DNA of 64,000 nt, taken from contig OZ059898.1 of the NCBI GenBank assembly GCA_964057225.1, positions 7,750,001-7,814,000 on the forward strand. Reading direction: 5' to 3'. Position 1 is the first letter of the stretch; each line of letters begins with the position of its first letter. A model generated the notes under the pieces. That model saw only the letters and a list, made by a program, of their open reading frames with translations. It was not told where the DNA came from and ran no database searches. This document shows positions 1-13,015 of this stretch, piece by piece. A program made the position numbers and the translations under genes. The DNA comes from Auanema rhodensis. Lineage: Eukaryota > Nematoda > Chromadorea > Rhabditida > Rhabditidae.

Positions 1-53
1 AAAAACGGAAATAATAAAGGATTCTTTCTAAGAAAATTATTAATGTTTAACTT

Positions 54-2988
54 CTATGCTTTCTTCAATTTAGAATCAAATACGTGAATACTTACATATT
101 GATTAGAAACTGGCCCGATCTCACGTTCTATCATACAATCAGGCACTGGAGCTCTCACAGAAGCAACCACTGATTCAACAAGTTGATCATCGCTTGATTC
201 AACCGTTCGAATCACTGGATTAATAGAAGATTCTATAACAGAATCTTCCGCGATTTCTACTAGTGGTCCCTGTTTTAGCTCTGCCACTGGCTCTACTAAT
301 TGGCCTACAGTGATATTGGAAGGTTGAAACGAGCCATTACATAGAGATTTTTTCAAACTTTTCCCTAAAGGACCCATAATTTTTTTCGGAGCTATTCCTA
401 TCTGTAATGAAAAAGGAAGATACAAATACAAACAAACAGGAAAATACTTGCTGATTCTTATAATCCTTCTTGGCAATATCCTTTTTTTTCAGTGTTTTGA
501 AATCTTCATTGGATAGCATACCTTTTCTAAATGAATATGAATTTAAACTATAAGCTCTTGAAACAAAATTACTTATTAGGTGCGTATCCATGAACAGCAA
601 TATGATCTAGAAAGCTTGAAGGTAAACCACACCAAAAACAAAAATAGCAAATCTATAAAAATAATATAATATAATTTTTTTAAAATGTGAGTAAATACCT
701 TGAAATCTTTCGCTGATTTTGGAAGCATCATGTGTGTCCATGGACATTGAAAGTCGTTCGGGTCGCTAAACTCATAGGTAACTCAAATTTAAAGTTAAAT
801 TATTTACTCTATCTCGAAAGATCTATTAGAAGTAATGGGATCAATGGTAAGCAAATTAATTGTCAAGCGAAGTTGATTACTCAGTATGCTCCTGGAACAC
901 GATTATTTACAACCAAAAATTGAAAAACCAAACCATTCATGAGCAATGAAAGCTTCAGAGAACAAGCCGTCATGAAATTCCAAAAAGTGTTTCAAAACAT
1001 AAAGTTGCAACAATGTTTCAGAAGGAAACTAAAATGATTAATTAAAAGATATTTGAATGAAAAATATATTTTACATGAAGTACATCATCTACATGACCAT
1101 GTTGATCACAAGGCAGTGGACATCTCCATTTATAAACAAGCAAGGAATTTGTATTATCCAACTCCTAAAAAAAAAAATTAAGAATATATGACAAGGGTAT
1201 TCCTTTTACCGTCACACAATACATTTTTGAATATCTTAATAAGCTTAACGGGAACATTTCTTTACTAAGTAAATTAGCCTCAGCTATTTCTTGTATTAAT
1301 TGAAACTCCGTTCTTTCACCATGTCTGAATTCTATTCAGAGTAATTTTGAGCATTAAGAACAGCTTACGTTTTTAAATCATTATGATAATCGTCAAGAAC
1401 AAAATGAGATGAGATTCGTCCTATTGATATAGGGTTAACACAAATTAAGCAGATTACTGTTTCACTTGGTATAATTTCATGCTAAAAGGTCAATAAATAG
1501 TAAATTATAACTGACTATACAAAAACCTCTCGTTGACCACGTCGAATCATTTCAACAATTAAATCTTTATTTGAATCACTGTATTCATCCATATAATAAA
1601 ATACGCTCCTAAATCATTACAGATAACTATTTACCAACATATACTTATACATACCTATATTTACTTTCAAGCCGTGAGCTCCAACTACTGTATTTCTCAA
1701 AGTCTAAATCACAATCTTTTTGTAGGCGATTCCTTAATAGGTTTAAATGTCTATAAACGCTAGAAAATCATTCATACCATTCTTTTGAACATAACGCCTG
1801 CAATTCTTCATTATCAGAGTGATATGTTTTGAAATGCCTCAAAACATATAAACGTAAAGATATATCATTACGAAACTTGTGTGGCATATGCCTAGCTAAA
1901 CCAACGTCACACAATACGCATACCCTGAAATCAAAGTATTTAAATCATTATATAAAAATTCTCCAACCATCTATAAGGCATTAGCTTATTTTCATGCACT
2001 TTATAATGAAATAATACTGATTCCTTTCCAGTTTCTTCATAATCTTTTGCTATTACTCCGTGGAAGGTGCCTAAATATTAAAGATATTTGAATAAAAACT
2101 ATTTGCAACTCACTCAAGTTCACTCTCATTTTAAAGCCTTTGAAGTGAGATTTCGCATCAATATACTCATTTGGAACCCTAATTTTTAAATCAGTTGCTA
2201 GTTTTGCCTTACTAAAAAAGATGGACGATAAGGAGAACAATACAATTTACACTAACTCTTCGAGGGCAGCTATAAATTCTTTTAGATCCTCTATTCGATT
2301 AGTATGCATTACCATATCATAACGAGGCTTACATAAATTTATCTCTAATCCTAAAATTTCCAAAATGTAAAGAATAAAAAGAATATCACCTGGATGAGCT
2401 TCTGCAAAATGGTTTGTGATACTACGCCTTGTGAACGACAAATAGCATACAGGGCATATCTTCTCATTTTGCACGTCTAACTGAGAATATAATAATATTA
2501 TTTATAAAGATTAAAAAAAACCTACATTTCCATTGTGAAGTAATAAGTGTGTTCGAATTGTATCCAGCACCGATTTTAATGATACTCCCGTCGTTATTGA
2601 ACCAAATTCCTTATTACATAAGGGGCATTGAATGCTTTTCCGTAGAAGTCGTACAATCTGCAGTTTGTGTTATATTCCAACTGACTTTGAAAACATACCT
2701 TAAGTTCTACCTTCTCGGACGATAAAACATTATTAATTTCCTCAGCATTCTCAGCAAAGAACTCGCTTTTCTCACCATACTTATGAAGTTTGTTATTTGT
2801 TTTCTGAGAAATTTATGAAAAATCAAAAATTATTATCACTGAAAATTTATTACATTAAAGTGTTGGATGTTCTTGCTGGTGAAAAAGGACTGGATCTCAT
2901 CCCAACCATTTTCTTCTACTGTTCTTGATGAAGATACGTCCTGTTCCGAAGTGCCGGGAAGAGATCCATCATCTTCGTCAACTTCCAT
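54..2988 (-). CDS. Multi-exon protein with repeated CxxC...H zinc-finger-like units, unknown function
   Basis: About a dozen short exons are joined by introns of 30-60 nt. The start is the ATG at 2988-2986, followed by an acidic stretch (MEVDEDDG). At least five similar blocks follow: CPLCNKEFG with downstream H residues near 2640-2530, CPVCYLSF with HFAEAH near 2455-2390, a CVLCDVGLARH block near 1920-1800, CLICVNP with SHF and DDYH near 1460-1380, and a CxxxCDQHG-like piece near 1110. This suggests diverged C2H2-like fingers with long spacing that could bind nucleic acid or protein. The last exon (about 411-54) is low complexity, rich in V, E and S, with repeated LVE and PV motifs, and ends at a stop at 54-56. 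I do not recognise a named family. Exons around 730-1000 are the least certain. Confidence 0.6.
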
Positions 2989-5900
2989 TTCTTATGTTTT
3001 TATTTCTTGGCAATTGTTTTAGCAGCAATAATTGAAAGCTAAATATAATTCACATTGGTTTTAAAATATTTATTTCCCTCTCTGCGTAGATATTTTCATT
3101 TACACGCCTTCATGAAAATAAATGCTTCCTTGCTTTACATACATTGTTGAATAGTAGTTTAGAATGATTAAATAAAAAATATAAGTGCTAGATATCTCAA
3201 TATTCTCTCAATTTTTTAAAAAAATTTTTTTGCTTGAGCACGTTTAAAGAGCCTAACACTAAGGCTGCAAAAGTGTATGAACTCTGGACAACAAATTGTT
3301 TTAAAAAGTAAATAAATAGAAAGTATAAACCAAAGTAAGGAAATTTCAGAAATTCCAGACCGTAATGCACTTTTATTCTTGAGATCGCAGTAGGATATCT
3401 GCCTAAACTAATCCTTGTTATACAGTACCCAAGATACAGACTGGTTATTTAGAAAACAATTATTAGACAATGATTAGTTATGGAAAATTTTTTTCTATCG
3501 AAATTCTATTTGGAACTGTTTACCCTTTTGCAATTAAAAATTCTAAATATAATAACGACAAGATTGAAATATGACATATCGGTTTCGGGCTTTTTCTAAA
3601 GCATTCCCGTCATCATTTTTGATTTTTGTCATCATCACTGTCAATCCGTCAAGTATTTAGCAGCACAGGGTCTTTCGCAAAGGCATAAACAGACGAAAAA
3701 ATCCCATTATGGCAATCACGTCTGTCTTCTGTCTCTAACCTCCCGCTAGCTTTTAGGCATGCAGTACAGGGAGCTCCCTGCTTAAAATATCTGGCATGCG
3801 GCGAGCTCAAAAGGGAACCCCGCGGAGGCGTGAAATCACGGTGATTGAAGACCATATTGGACTATGAATTGATGAGTTACATTAAGAAATAACGGCGAGA
3901 AACGCCTGTCAAATCTCTATTGGATTCTGGGAAAATACACGGTAGAGCAAAAATGCTTAAGATCTAAGCCGAAATTTAAGTGAAGCGTGAATAACACATT
4001 CACTAATTTTTTGTGGCAATTTTCCCATTAGCTGTGTTTTAGTTAGGATGTGTATTCATGAAATATGTACATCATCAATGTTTCTATTGATGTTTTTCAC
4101 AAATATAATCAAACCTTATGTGCGTATTGTGAACGCAATTAATTTGTCTGGTATAAAGAGAAAGTAATGAGTGTCATATGTTACCAGACGATCTCTTACT
4201 TGCATACTATATTCTTACATTTTCTTGTTACATACAGTTAAATCCAGAGTATATTTTTTATTTCATACCGTGAAATAAATTTTATTTCAATAACTTTTTA
4301 TTATATAACACAAAGTCAGATGGAGAGCAGAAAACATTTATATTACTTTTGATCAGGCATTTGAAATTCTAAGATGTGCATGGTAAAAAACTACTTTCAA
4401 TATGCAAAGGATTAGTTCATACAGGTTTAATAACAGTGATAATAAAGGATTTAGTTAAAAGCTTATATTAATTTTAGACTTTCCACATAGTTTCCGGCTA
4501 TCAATAATAGAACCTAATAAAGCATGATTATGAATCATCATCATGACCTTAAAGGCAAGAGCCGGCTCGTCGGTCTTTTCAAGGATCAAGAAAGATCTGC
4601 TGGAGAGCTAAGAAGCAGAGGATTATAGTCACGGTTCTGAAACTGATCCTCTCCGGTCTCTTGGCCTCAGATGAGAGGTGCCTTCTCATTAGCGGCTCGG
4701 ACAGTATTGAGATTAAATTGCGTCATACGTATACAGAGCACCACGATGATCTATTGAAATAACTATTGGATTACCTCAGTTGACAGGCGAGACGTCCGTG
4801 TTCAGCCACTTTTCAGGTCATCTCGAAAACTAATTAGAGTTATGACGTCAGAGGACAAAAGGCAACTTGACAAAATATTTATCATGTTCTCATTAATACT
4901 TTTCGACTTTGATGTTCCTTTATTATTAGAAAAATATTTTCTATACTTTGCAATAATTCTAAGCATTCATATATTATTTAATTTTGTTTAAATTGTGTAT
5001 AGTAAAAGAATCACATGTTATACATATTTTTTCTAGTTCAATGACCTAAGTTAAGTGGATAGTTTAGGAAGTATTTGACACTAACTTGAAACTTTCCACA
5101 CAGTAAGTACTTAAAGACCTTTAGCACATCCTTAACTTTTGAAGAATCACGACTTCCGGAGTACTTCTGCATGCAGTCGTGAAGCATCTGCTAGATTTCA
5201 ACAGCTTTTTCACACCTATTATATGTGTGACATAGGTTACATTAAGCATGAAGTTGGCAAAGTACTGTGGAATATTGATAGAATGTCGGAAAGTTATGAA
5301 AATACGATAAAGCTCTCAGAGAAAGAGGATTAAGAGAATATTTCTTGTATCATCATAATATTCGTTTAACCAGATGTTTCTACCGCATTCATTTCTTAAT
5401 CCTTTAGCAACATGGCTGTCGGAGGAGTACTGTGCAAACAGTAAAATACTAAGAAGGCGTTATAGTCACATAAGGAAATCCGAGAGAAGAAACTGAGAGA
5501 AAAGGAGTTAGAGATTGTAACCATAAACGACTGAGCCACTCTCTTCACGTTTCTATTAGAAATCGTATTGTAATGCAAATAGGCGGCACAGTCTTTTTCG
5601 ATTGAGCATACCGCCTGTCTTAAATAGCTCACACATCTGAGCAGAGAAAAGACAATAGACTCTTAAAGGAAAAATTCATCAGTAAGTCTGCCGGCTAGCT
5701 GGCTTATCCTCAAAGGAAGTTAACTAGCTGGCATTTGACAGTATTTTCCTAATAAAAAGCATATAAGGTCGCAAAGATGCGAGATCCAATGTATTGCTGC
5801 AATTTGAGATGAATAATAGAGAAAATTAAGATCCGTTCATAAGCACAAATGAAACCAAATGTTAAAAAAAAATTGCAAACATCATAAGTTATGAAACTAA

Positions 5901-7079
5901 TTAATCTATCGAGTTGTTGTTCCAACTTGAAACCAAGTAGAAATATAATTAAGTTCTTCTTCGCATGTACAGTATATATTCTATTCATATAAGCCCTTAA
6001 TGTGAGATTGTTAGAATATGTTTTGTAATTGATCTGGATGAGAATACAATACAATTCACAGGTGGTTGTCAATTGCACAGGTTTAACCTCATGTTGAACA
6101 AAATACATAGCATAGTTATTGTTTGCTGAAGTGCATAATCTAATAGATTAGTGAGCAGTTATGCATCAATACCATCATTTCTTTTCACTATCCTATTCAT
6201 ACTGCTTCACACACGCATTTTGGAATGAGTTGTGTTGTATTCATTATGTGTGCAACAACTAACTACTAGTACTAGATATGGTCATCAGAGTCCTCGACAA
6301 GAACAATCGAGCACAGAGTTGCTCACACAGTCTGTGACCATTTATGGTCACTTGTACTACTTTTCTATTGCCAGTCCATAATGGGTTATAGCTGTTCCTA
6401 AGCTGCAATTAACAACAGCTAGTCACTTCAACCACATCCCTTCAACAGCTATCCTGTGTCTTCTGACTCTCGAATTGATTATAACTATTCTGAATAAACG
6501 CTGACCAACAATTAGTCAGGTCAATTGATGGATATAACATTAAAAATGGCTATACCTATTCAATACATTAATCTTGTTCATGAGAGCCTCTAGATTAGTG
6601 TTTTACGTGAAATAACTACGAGCGATTTCTTCTACTAATATATATATGTATATGGATACTCATTCATTTTTAATAACTTTTATTTCTAAAACCTGGATAT
6701 GAACTATAATTTCTTTAAACTACAAAATTGGAGTTAAAACTACCTAATATATGTAGATATAAATCGTGGTTTACCATAATTGTTGAATGCCGCGAAAAAA
6801 ACCTTTATTCAAAAAATTAAAATTAAAAGTAGTTTGTCTATTCATTTGTTAAAAAAAGTGTTTATATTGTAAATTAAAAATACACATATGGGTATAATTG
6901 TGATAGAATTATGAAATTCGAAATTTAAATAAACCAAATAAAATACAAATTCACTTGTAATGCATAAGCTGTTATTTATGTATTTTATCAAAACGATTTT
7001 AAATATTATATAATGTTTAATGTTCAAAAATATTAAGATTATATCTTCAAATTTCATTATATTCAAGATTTTTCCTTTA
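2989..7079. other. Intergenic stretch, no convincing gene
   Basis: About 4 kb of AT-rich sequence between two divergently arranged genes. Open frames here (for example 3649-3855 on minus, 5749-6108 on minus) lack family motifs, flanking exon signals or coding-like composition. Two GC-richer patches stand out, near 3640-3850 and 4545-4830. A small perfect hairpin (GTGACCA/TGGTCAC) lies at 6334-6351. No tRNA or other RNA gene was recognised. Confidence 0.5.
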
Positions 7080-7215
7080 CTAGACCCCTTGCTGCGCTAC
7101 CGTAACCACTTGGGCCCACCCACCACTTCAGAGGGGGCGGTACATTGAGGCATCCGCGATTCTGCAGACAGATGATCAGATAGCAACATCGGCTCCGGTC
7201 AGGAGTGGAAAGCTG
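7080..7215 (+). promoter_or_regulatory. GC-rich island upstream of the NeuroD-type gene, with a CAGATG E-box
   Basis: This block is much richer in G and C than its surroundings. It contains GGGCCCACCCACC and GAGGGGGCGG strings and a CAGATG E-box at 7169-7174. It lies 150-290 nt upstream of the bHLH start codon. CANNTG sites, CAGATG in particular, are the known binding type of proneural/NeuroD bHLH dimers, so autoregulation or proneural input is possible. That reading is inference. Confidence 0.45.
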
Positions 7216-7368
7216 TCTACTCTTCTCATCATTTAGAATAATTTTTTATCTTATTGCTTTAAAAATATTTTGCTACCTATTCTAATATGTGTTTGAATCC
7301 CAACTAATGTCATCTCATGCAACCTACTTTCAGTGTTCCTTCTATTTCGTTCTCAACGACTATTCACT

Positions 7369-9101
7369 ATGTCTCCCAACATGGATTCCAACGATGATGG
7401 CAAGCTCAAGATGCGCGTTCGCCGCGTAAAAGCCAATGGACGTGAACGTGCTCGTATGCATGGACTTAACAATGCTCTCGATGTCCTCCGCCAGGTATTT
7501 CAGAAATATTTCCAATGTTAAGTAACTTTTATATATTTTCAGTATGTTCCTTTAACTACTCAACATCAAAAATTGAGCAAGATCGAAACCCTTCGTTTAG
7601 CTCGGTATGTTTTCATTTACAATATTTTTGATATAAGAAACAATATATTTCCTTGACTATAATTAGAAAGCCATTCAAATTAAAATAGAATATATTCATC
7701 TATAAGCTGTATTCTTGAAATCATCTACTCATCCTCTCATTTTCAAGTCATATAATAACCTTATATAGTCAGTAAAATCCATATAGAGGCAATGACGTAT
7801 GACTTTATGGCAGTATGAAGAACATAAACAATTGAATGAGTTCTTGACGATGTCATTTGGACATCACATCATAGATATCCGGTGGAGTGTTCGCCGACTG
7901 TTAAAAATATTTATAGCCATATAACATTCTTATCAGTTGATTATTATCTTGTTCTTTGACTACTTACGGTTAAAATAAAAAATATTCATATCGTATACAG
8001 ATAAGAAAATCAATGCGATTTACACTCGCATTAAAGGTATACGACTTCCTCAGTGGATGAATAATTGATTTCATATGCTTCTTGACCCAGATCAAAACGT
8101 ATTTTTTATGAAAATTAAATGGGAGGGTGAATCTTTCCAGTTCCATCTGGTTAGCCTTTTAATAAAGTGACCCTATCTTAGAGCATTACTGGCAGACCTT
8201 TTTTTATGAGAAAATTAGGGTGAGAACGAGAGCAGTAGAGCAATATAAGGCAATTAGGAGATATTTATCCCATATCTTTGAGAGAAGTCCATTAGATAAT
8301 GAAAAAGTCAGCCTCATAATCGTCTAGTTCATCAAACCATATTTACACAAGTCACATATCTATGAACTAGATAACATGATGTGACAAGAAATCTAACACA
8401 AAGTCATCATATATTCGGACACATGTCCAAACATGGACAAGGAGAGTAGAGGGAAATGAGAGATATTTGTAGACGAGCAACAGAAGACTGTCAGTAAATG
8501 AATACATGAGGGATTACTAGTAGTGATCTCGCACAGATGCTCATCTTCTCCTATTTGCTTTGCAAGCTCATCCTACCACTTAATATATTTGCTGATAACC
8601 TGTTACTTAGCTATTTCCGTGACAGATGATCTCATAAACATTAAAATATAAGCACACATCTTCCTTGAATATTAAATAATGTTTCAATTTTTTCAGCAAC
8701 TACATTTCTGCTCTACATCGCATTCTTCAAAGTGGAGCTACACCAAGCCCGCTTGAATACGCTCAACAATTGTCTATTGGATTGAGTCAAACAACAACTA
8801 ATATGCTCGCTAATTTGCTTCAAGTTCAACCACGTCTTCTTATCTCTTCTCCAACCCAACAAGATAGCTGCTCCACATCATATCCAACTCCAACTAGCAC
8901 ACCAACCCATTCAAACGCCCATATGGGATATATGCCTTATCAGGTAAATATAAATATTACTGTACGAACTATTCTTACTTTTTGCTTTAGGTTAGCCCAC
9001 CACCATGCTATTATGAGCCCCAATCCTGCGTCTCGGAACCAGCCTATGAAACTCCAATTGGTTATTCTCACGCTATGGCCTATTATCCTCAACAACCATG
9101 A
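7369..9101 (+). CDS. cnd-1: NeuroD-family bHLH transcription factor (CND-1-like)
   Basis: Four exons (7369-7494, 7543-7604, 8697-8943, 8991-9101) encode 181 residues. The basic region and helix 1 are [20 protein letters not shown]. The loop and helix 2 ([18 protein letters not shown]) carry the NeuroD-subfamily signature. A second conserved block, [19 protein letters not shown], matches the Neuro_bHLH region found after the bHLH in NeuroD proteins. The tail is rich in S, T, P and Y and ends in YYPQQP. The family acts in the nucleus as an E-protein heterodimer on E-boxes and promotes neuronal fate. The start is the ATG at 7369: it follows a TTTCAG acceptor-like site at 7333, and an in-frame GTG upstream is unlikely to be used. 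Intron 2 (about 1.1 kb) is far larger than its neighbours and may hold regulatory DNA. An AATAAA lies near 9298. Confidence 0.93.
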
Positions 9102-9654
9102 AGGAATTTGCTAAGAAAACAACAAGAACATAATTCAGCCACTTAACATTTCTCATCTAATTTTTTTCTCAGATTATTAATGCTATCTCTTAAACATCGT
9201 CATTTAATTGCTCCATCTAACTTGCGCAACATACTGTTCACTGAAACACGGGTCCTTCACGCTTGTCTTTTTTCAAATATATATTGTTTTTTTTATGAAT
9301 AAATTATATAAATGAATCAATCTTGTGTGAAACAGATGAAATCTATATATCCGATGAAACAACATCGAAGATGTCAACCAATAGAAGCATAATTTACAAT
9401 GTACCTAATTGCTCACCAATTAAATCATCAGAAAACAATATGCATATATAGTCAGTTGCCACCTGGCTTTACCCATTAATGTTTGAGTAAAAAACAAATA
9501 AAACAGATGATCAGGCTATCTTTATTACCTGGAAACTTAATTTTGAACGGTATAAGTAATCAGAGATCCTTAGAAAATAACAACATGTACCAGTTTAAAC
9601 CGGCTGAACAAATGACCAAAAAATAATTATTAAACATGATTAGAACAGAAAAAA
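9102..9654. other. Convergent 3' intergenic region
   Basis: This is the space between the stop of the bHLH gene (+) and the stop of the TMEM209-like gene (-). It is AT-rich 3'UTR-like sequence with AATAAA-type signals. No further gene was seen. Confidence 0.5.
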
Positions 9655-12042
9655 TTATGGCTCTACAATGCAAGCAAGATTTAAACCGGTTTTTCCAATG
9701 TTCATCACATCAATACGGCCCTCATTATAAACCTAGAAATAACTAATCTTTACGAAGAAAAAAGTAAATTTACCTTTGCGTGGTGAACAAAATGAACAAT
9801 TGTTCTAAAGAAATTACTAGGGCCTTTGCTTACAGGAGAACGACTGGTAACTCCATTGTTATCAGTATGAACTAATTCAAAGTGTGGAGGTGAAGATGAA
9901 GACTTAAATAATGGATGAAATTAAAATTATTTTAAATATGTATACCATATGAATATAAAATGAACCGGGTGCATTATGAATGGCAGAAGGTTTTTGAGGA
10001 GAAATGAGTGTATAAACGGCAGAAAATGGGTTAGACAATCTGTAAAAACAGAGAAAAATGCTTAATTTAAGTATTACAATTACGAGGCAGATCCTACGAG
10101 AGGATTAGAGGTAACTTTGCTGTCCATATAAGCACAGAAGATATGAAAAAGAAGAGCGCTGTCAGTAGGAAGGGTGTCTGACCATGCTCTACGAGCTATT
10201 CTTCCAGAAGCTTAAAAATAATAACGATTGAAAATGTTGAAATATGAAATCAAAGTCCTACCAGTCTCTTCGGATACCGGCTCAGTTCCTCCTGAATTCC
10301 AATGGAAGTTAGAAATGAAAGGGTCGGCACTAAGTTCATGAATACGTGACACCAAATACGCCTATTGGAAGTTAAAAAGTTTAAATTTTTTTAAAAATAG
10401 ATACACCTGATTTGTGTGAAATGAAAGATAGGGAAGAATGAATGGAAGAGTTGTAAATTTCAATTTTTCCTTTGAGGTTAATGCTGTCTTTAACGCCTCA
10501 ACTGAAGCGTTGCCGATTCGCAAAGTAGTATGGTCCTGAGAAAAATATTATAATCCCAATACTGAATTAGAGAGAAACCTCTTCTAATGCTTTGTTAACA
10601 TTTAAAATAGCAGAACTTAAGTTATTCAAAATGGTATTTGAAATCCAGACCCGAACTAATTGTTCTCCTCTTAATAACTTATCTTCATCCAATGGCGAAC
10701 TAAAAAAATAGCATGATGTGTATACTATGATATAATTAACCTTAAATCAATTTTCGGCGAAGTGGAAACAGAAGAAATAGAGCCATCAGCGATAGAGAAA
10801 CTTCTTCTACGTCGTTCATTGGATTCAGATCTACGCATTAATGGGGAGCCAGTCTAAGTTCATATTGGTGAAATGTCTAATCAGCAAGCATACCTTTCTA
10901 GTAGTGTTTTTCATATTCATTAAGGAAACTTTCAGTCGTTGTAAATCGTCCATATCCCCATCACCGCCTCTAGGTACAGGAGACAGATAAACTCTGCCGC
11001 TCGAATCAATTCTAACAACTAAAAAGATTCAACTGATAATATTTACATTCGAAAAGCCTAACTTTCTCCTTCTTTCTTATCGGCTTTAGAAGATTCTGAC
11101 AACTGGTAGGGCTTCTTTTCAGAGCCACTAGCATCTAACAAATTGAAATAAGACAAAGAGCTATTGTTGAATGATGTAGATAAATCTCCACGACTTTCAT
11201 CATTGCTGAAAAAAAGTAATACTTTAATATACAACCGAAACCTGAACCTTTTGCGCAGGAGACGTTCTAATTGTTCTCGTGTATGGATGCTATCTACGGA
11301 TTTAGAGTACGGGCTAGCATTTGAGTGATGATAGATAGGACTGATCAGTCCATCGGACGAAACATCTAATGGAACGTTTCCGTGATTACTTAAAATGTTC
11401 AATAGAATTGTGAAACAGCAAATGCAAACCTTCTTGGAGTAGAAGATGTAGGTTCATGACTGAAAGTACGACTAGAAGAAAATCCAAAAGAATGGCTTTC
11501 TACCCAAGAAGTATCTCCCTTACGTGAAGTATTCAAAGACTTATCAAGAGAAGATGTATTGAATACGTCATTTGCTTTTTCTATAATTTGGAAGATATCG
11601 TTTAATCTATATAAGAATTCTGAAACCTCTGGATTGAGCTTCTGTCGAGTATATTGGAAGAGATTTATATGTCAACCACATAATTGTGGTAAACACATGT
11701 ACTAGAGCTGCCCATTCAAAAATTATAACTATTTTTGAAGGAATAACAGAATTTAGGAATAGTTTGCCTAAGAAACTACTTAAAACAAAAATCTGAAAAT
11801 CAAGAAGATAGCTAAGATTAAATTACTGGAAAAGGGTACCTCAACAGTTAATAAAACGAGAGCAATAGACCACGGTACTATTTTTGCCCGCATACGTTGA
11901 GCTCTTAAAACAAATTCGGATGAGTTGCAGCAATTTAAACTTACTTGTTTAAAGTTTTCTGTCGTCTTCTCTCATCTGACCATTGCGTTTTTTCACTCAT
12001 TGATTTATTTATATTGGGAGATAAAATACTACCAAATGCCAT
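9655..12042 (-). CDS. TMEM209 family nuclear envelope/nuclear pore-associated protein
   Basis: The N-terminal part has two hydrophobic segments, IVPWSIALVLLTVE and a second region around FLNSVIPSKIVIIFEWAALV...TTIMWLTY. A long serine-rich linker follows (about 11640-10760), then the conserved C-terminal domain formerly named cytochrome b561 N-terminal. Diagnostic stretches are RIGNASVEALK near 10500, FHWNSGG near 10310, LPTDSALLFHIFCAYMDSK near 10180-10110, SPPHFELV near 9890 and a final DVMNIGKTGLNL. These align with human TMEM209 (PTDSAIIMHVFCTYLDS, PPHYELI, GRVNLGLSGVN). TMEM209 is a nuclear envelope protein reported to interact with a nucleoporin. The start MAFGSIL at 12042 is in frame with a second Met 14 codons on. 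About ten introns of 40-50 nt. It is divergent to the small gene at 12277, so the 234 nt between them may be a shared promoter. Confidence 0.9.
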
Positions 12043-12276
12043 AGAATATAAATAGTATACAACAGAAAACCGGCAAAGATTAAACAATAATGGACCTTAA
12101 ATTTGAGGGCGCGAAATTCATACTTCTATATTGCGTATTTTTTTTGCGCCGTCTAACCAAAAAGATTGATAACTTCTTTCGAGCTTTTAACGTTTAAGCA
12201 TATTTTCAGTACTTTAAAGTCATTCAAATACTTTTATATCATTATTTTTTCAATGTTAACTAAGTTTTAGATTGTT

Positions 12277-12590
12277 ATGGCTCTGCCATGGTATTATTTA
12301 GAAAAGCCAGCTCGAGTTGTTCTTTTAAGGTATGCATGTACTATATACGGTTTTTTTCTGTTCTTATACTGATAAATCAAGATGTATTTGTTAATGTTAT
12401 TGTAGATGTTATTACACAACTTGTGCATTAGCTTATCCTAGTTATGTAGCGTTCAATTGGAAAGCTTATATTCCTGAAAGAACCGAGGTATTTCTTTTGT
12501 GTTTTAATTTTCTATAACTTGATAAAACAGGTTCTTGGTGGTCGTTCATTACAAGAAGAAATCGTTAATCCCCTCAATATCAAAAAATAG
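12277..12590 (+). CDS. 64-residue orphan protein, one hydrophobic stretch
   Basis: Three exons (12277-12329, 12406-12487, 12531-12590) give an intact frame with canonical GT...AG introns whose phases match. The protein begins MALPWYYLEKPARVVLLRC, has a moderately hydrophobic middle (CALAYPSYVAFNW) and ends in a hydrophilic tail (SLQEEIVNPLNIKK). The size and layout resemble small mitochondrial inner-membrane or ER membrane proteins, but I recognise no family. A TTTTAG acceptor-like site lies 6 nt before the ATG. It is too short to be seen as a single open frame, so coding status rests on the exon phasing and codon quality. Confidence 0.65.
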
Positions 12591-12761
12591 TTTATATTTT
12601 CTATAATAGAATAAAGTATTATTAGTTTATTCGTTTCCCCTATCGTGTATTACAACAATAAACCGCGAAGAAGAGCGTAGTTAAAATTTATTAAAATTAT
12701 AAACTTCGATTTTCAAAGACAGTTCTTATTAAGTACGATTAGTTTTTACAAAATAATTAAT

Positions 12762-13015
12762 TTAATATCGACAATGTTCATGAATGACGATTACTTCATC
12801 GTGGCAGTGAGGTCTCGTGCAGATGATATAAACTGCGTGAATAACTCCAGGTACGAATAATAAAAAGGTCAATAACAAGTTGATCCAGAAAGCATTAGTA
12901 CAACCTCTGTCACAAAGCACTGCTAAAGGCTGAAAATCAAACTAAATTAATTATAAAGAATGAAAAAACTTACTGGGCAAATGAAAGCCAAAATAACTAG
13001 GAGAACCCTACACAT
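12762..13015 (-). CDS. UPF0057/PMP3 family small membrane proteolipid
   Basis: Two exons join through a GTAAG...TTTCAG intron to encode MCRVLLVILAFICPPLAVLC, then DRGCTNAFWINLLLTF, LLFVPGVIHAVYIICTRP and the tail HCHDEVIVIHEHCRY. The PP-LAV, GC..FWIN.LLT and PG.IHA.YII signatures define the PMP3/RCI2 (UPF0057) family. These are two-helix hydrophobic peptides of the plasma membrane linked to membrane potential and cation homeostasis in yeast and plants; nematodes have several copies. The length (about 70 residues) is normal for animal members. The His/Cys-rich end is an extension of the kind seen in nematode members. The stop is at 12762-12764. Confidence 0.93.

Noticed and set aside
2540-2575. 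GTTCGAATTG, reminiscent of a tRNA B box
   Set aside because: No A box or cloverleaf pairing around it, and it lies in a coding exon on the other strand.
3649-3855. 68-codon minus-strand open frame in a GC-richer patch
   Set aside because: No family motif, no matching exons nearby, composition explained by local GC content.
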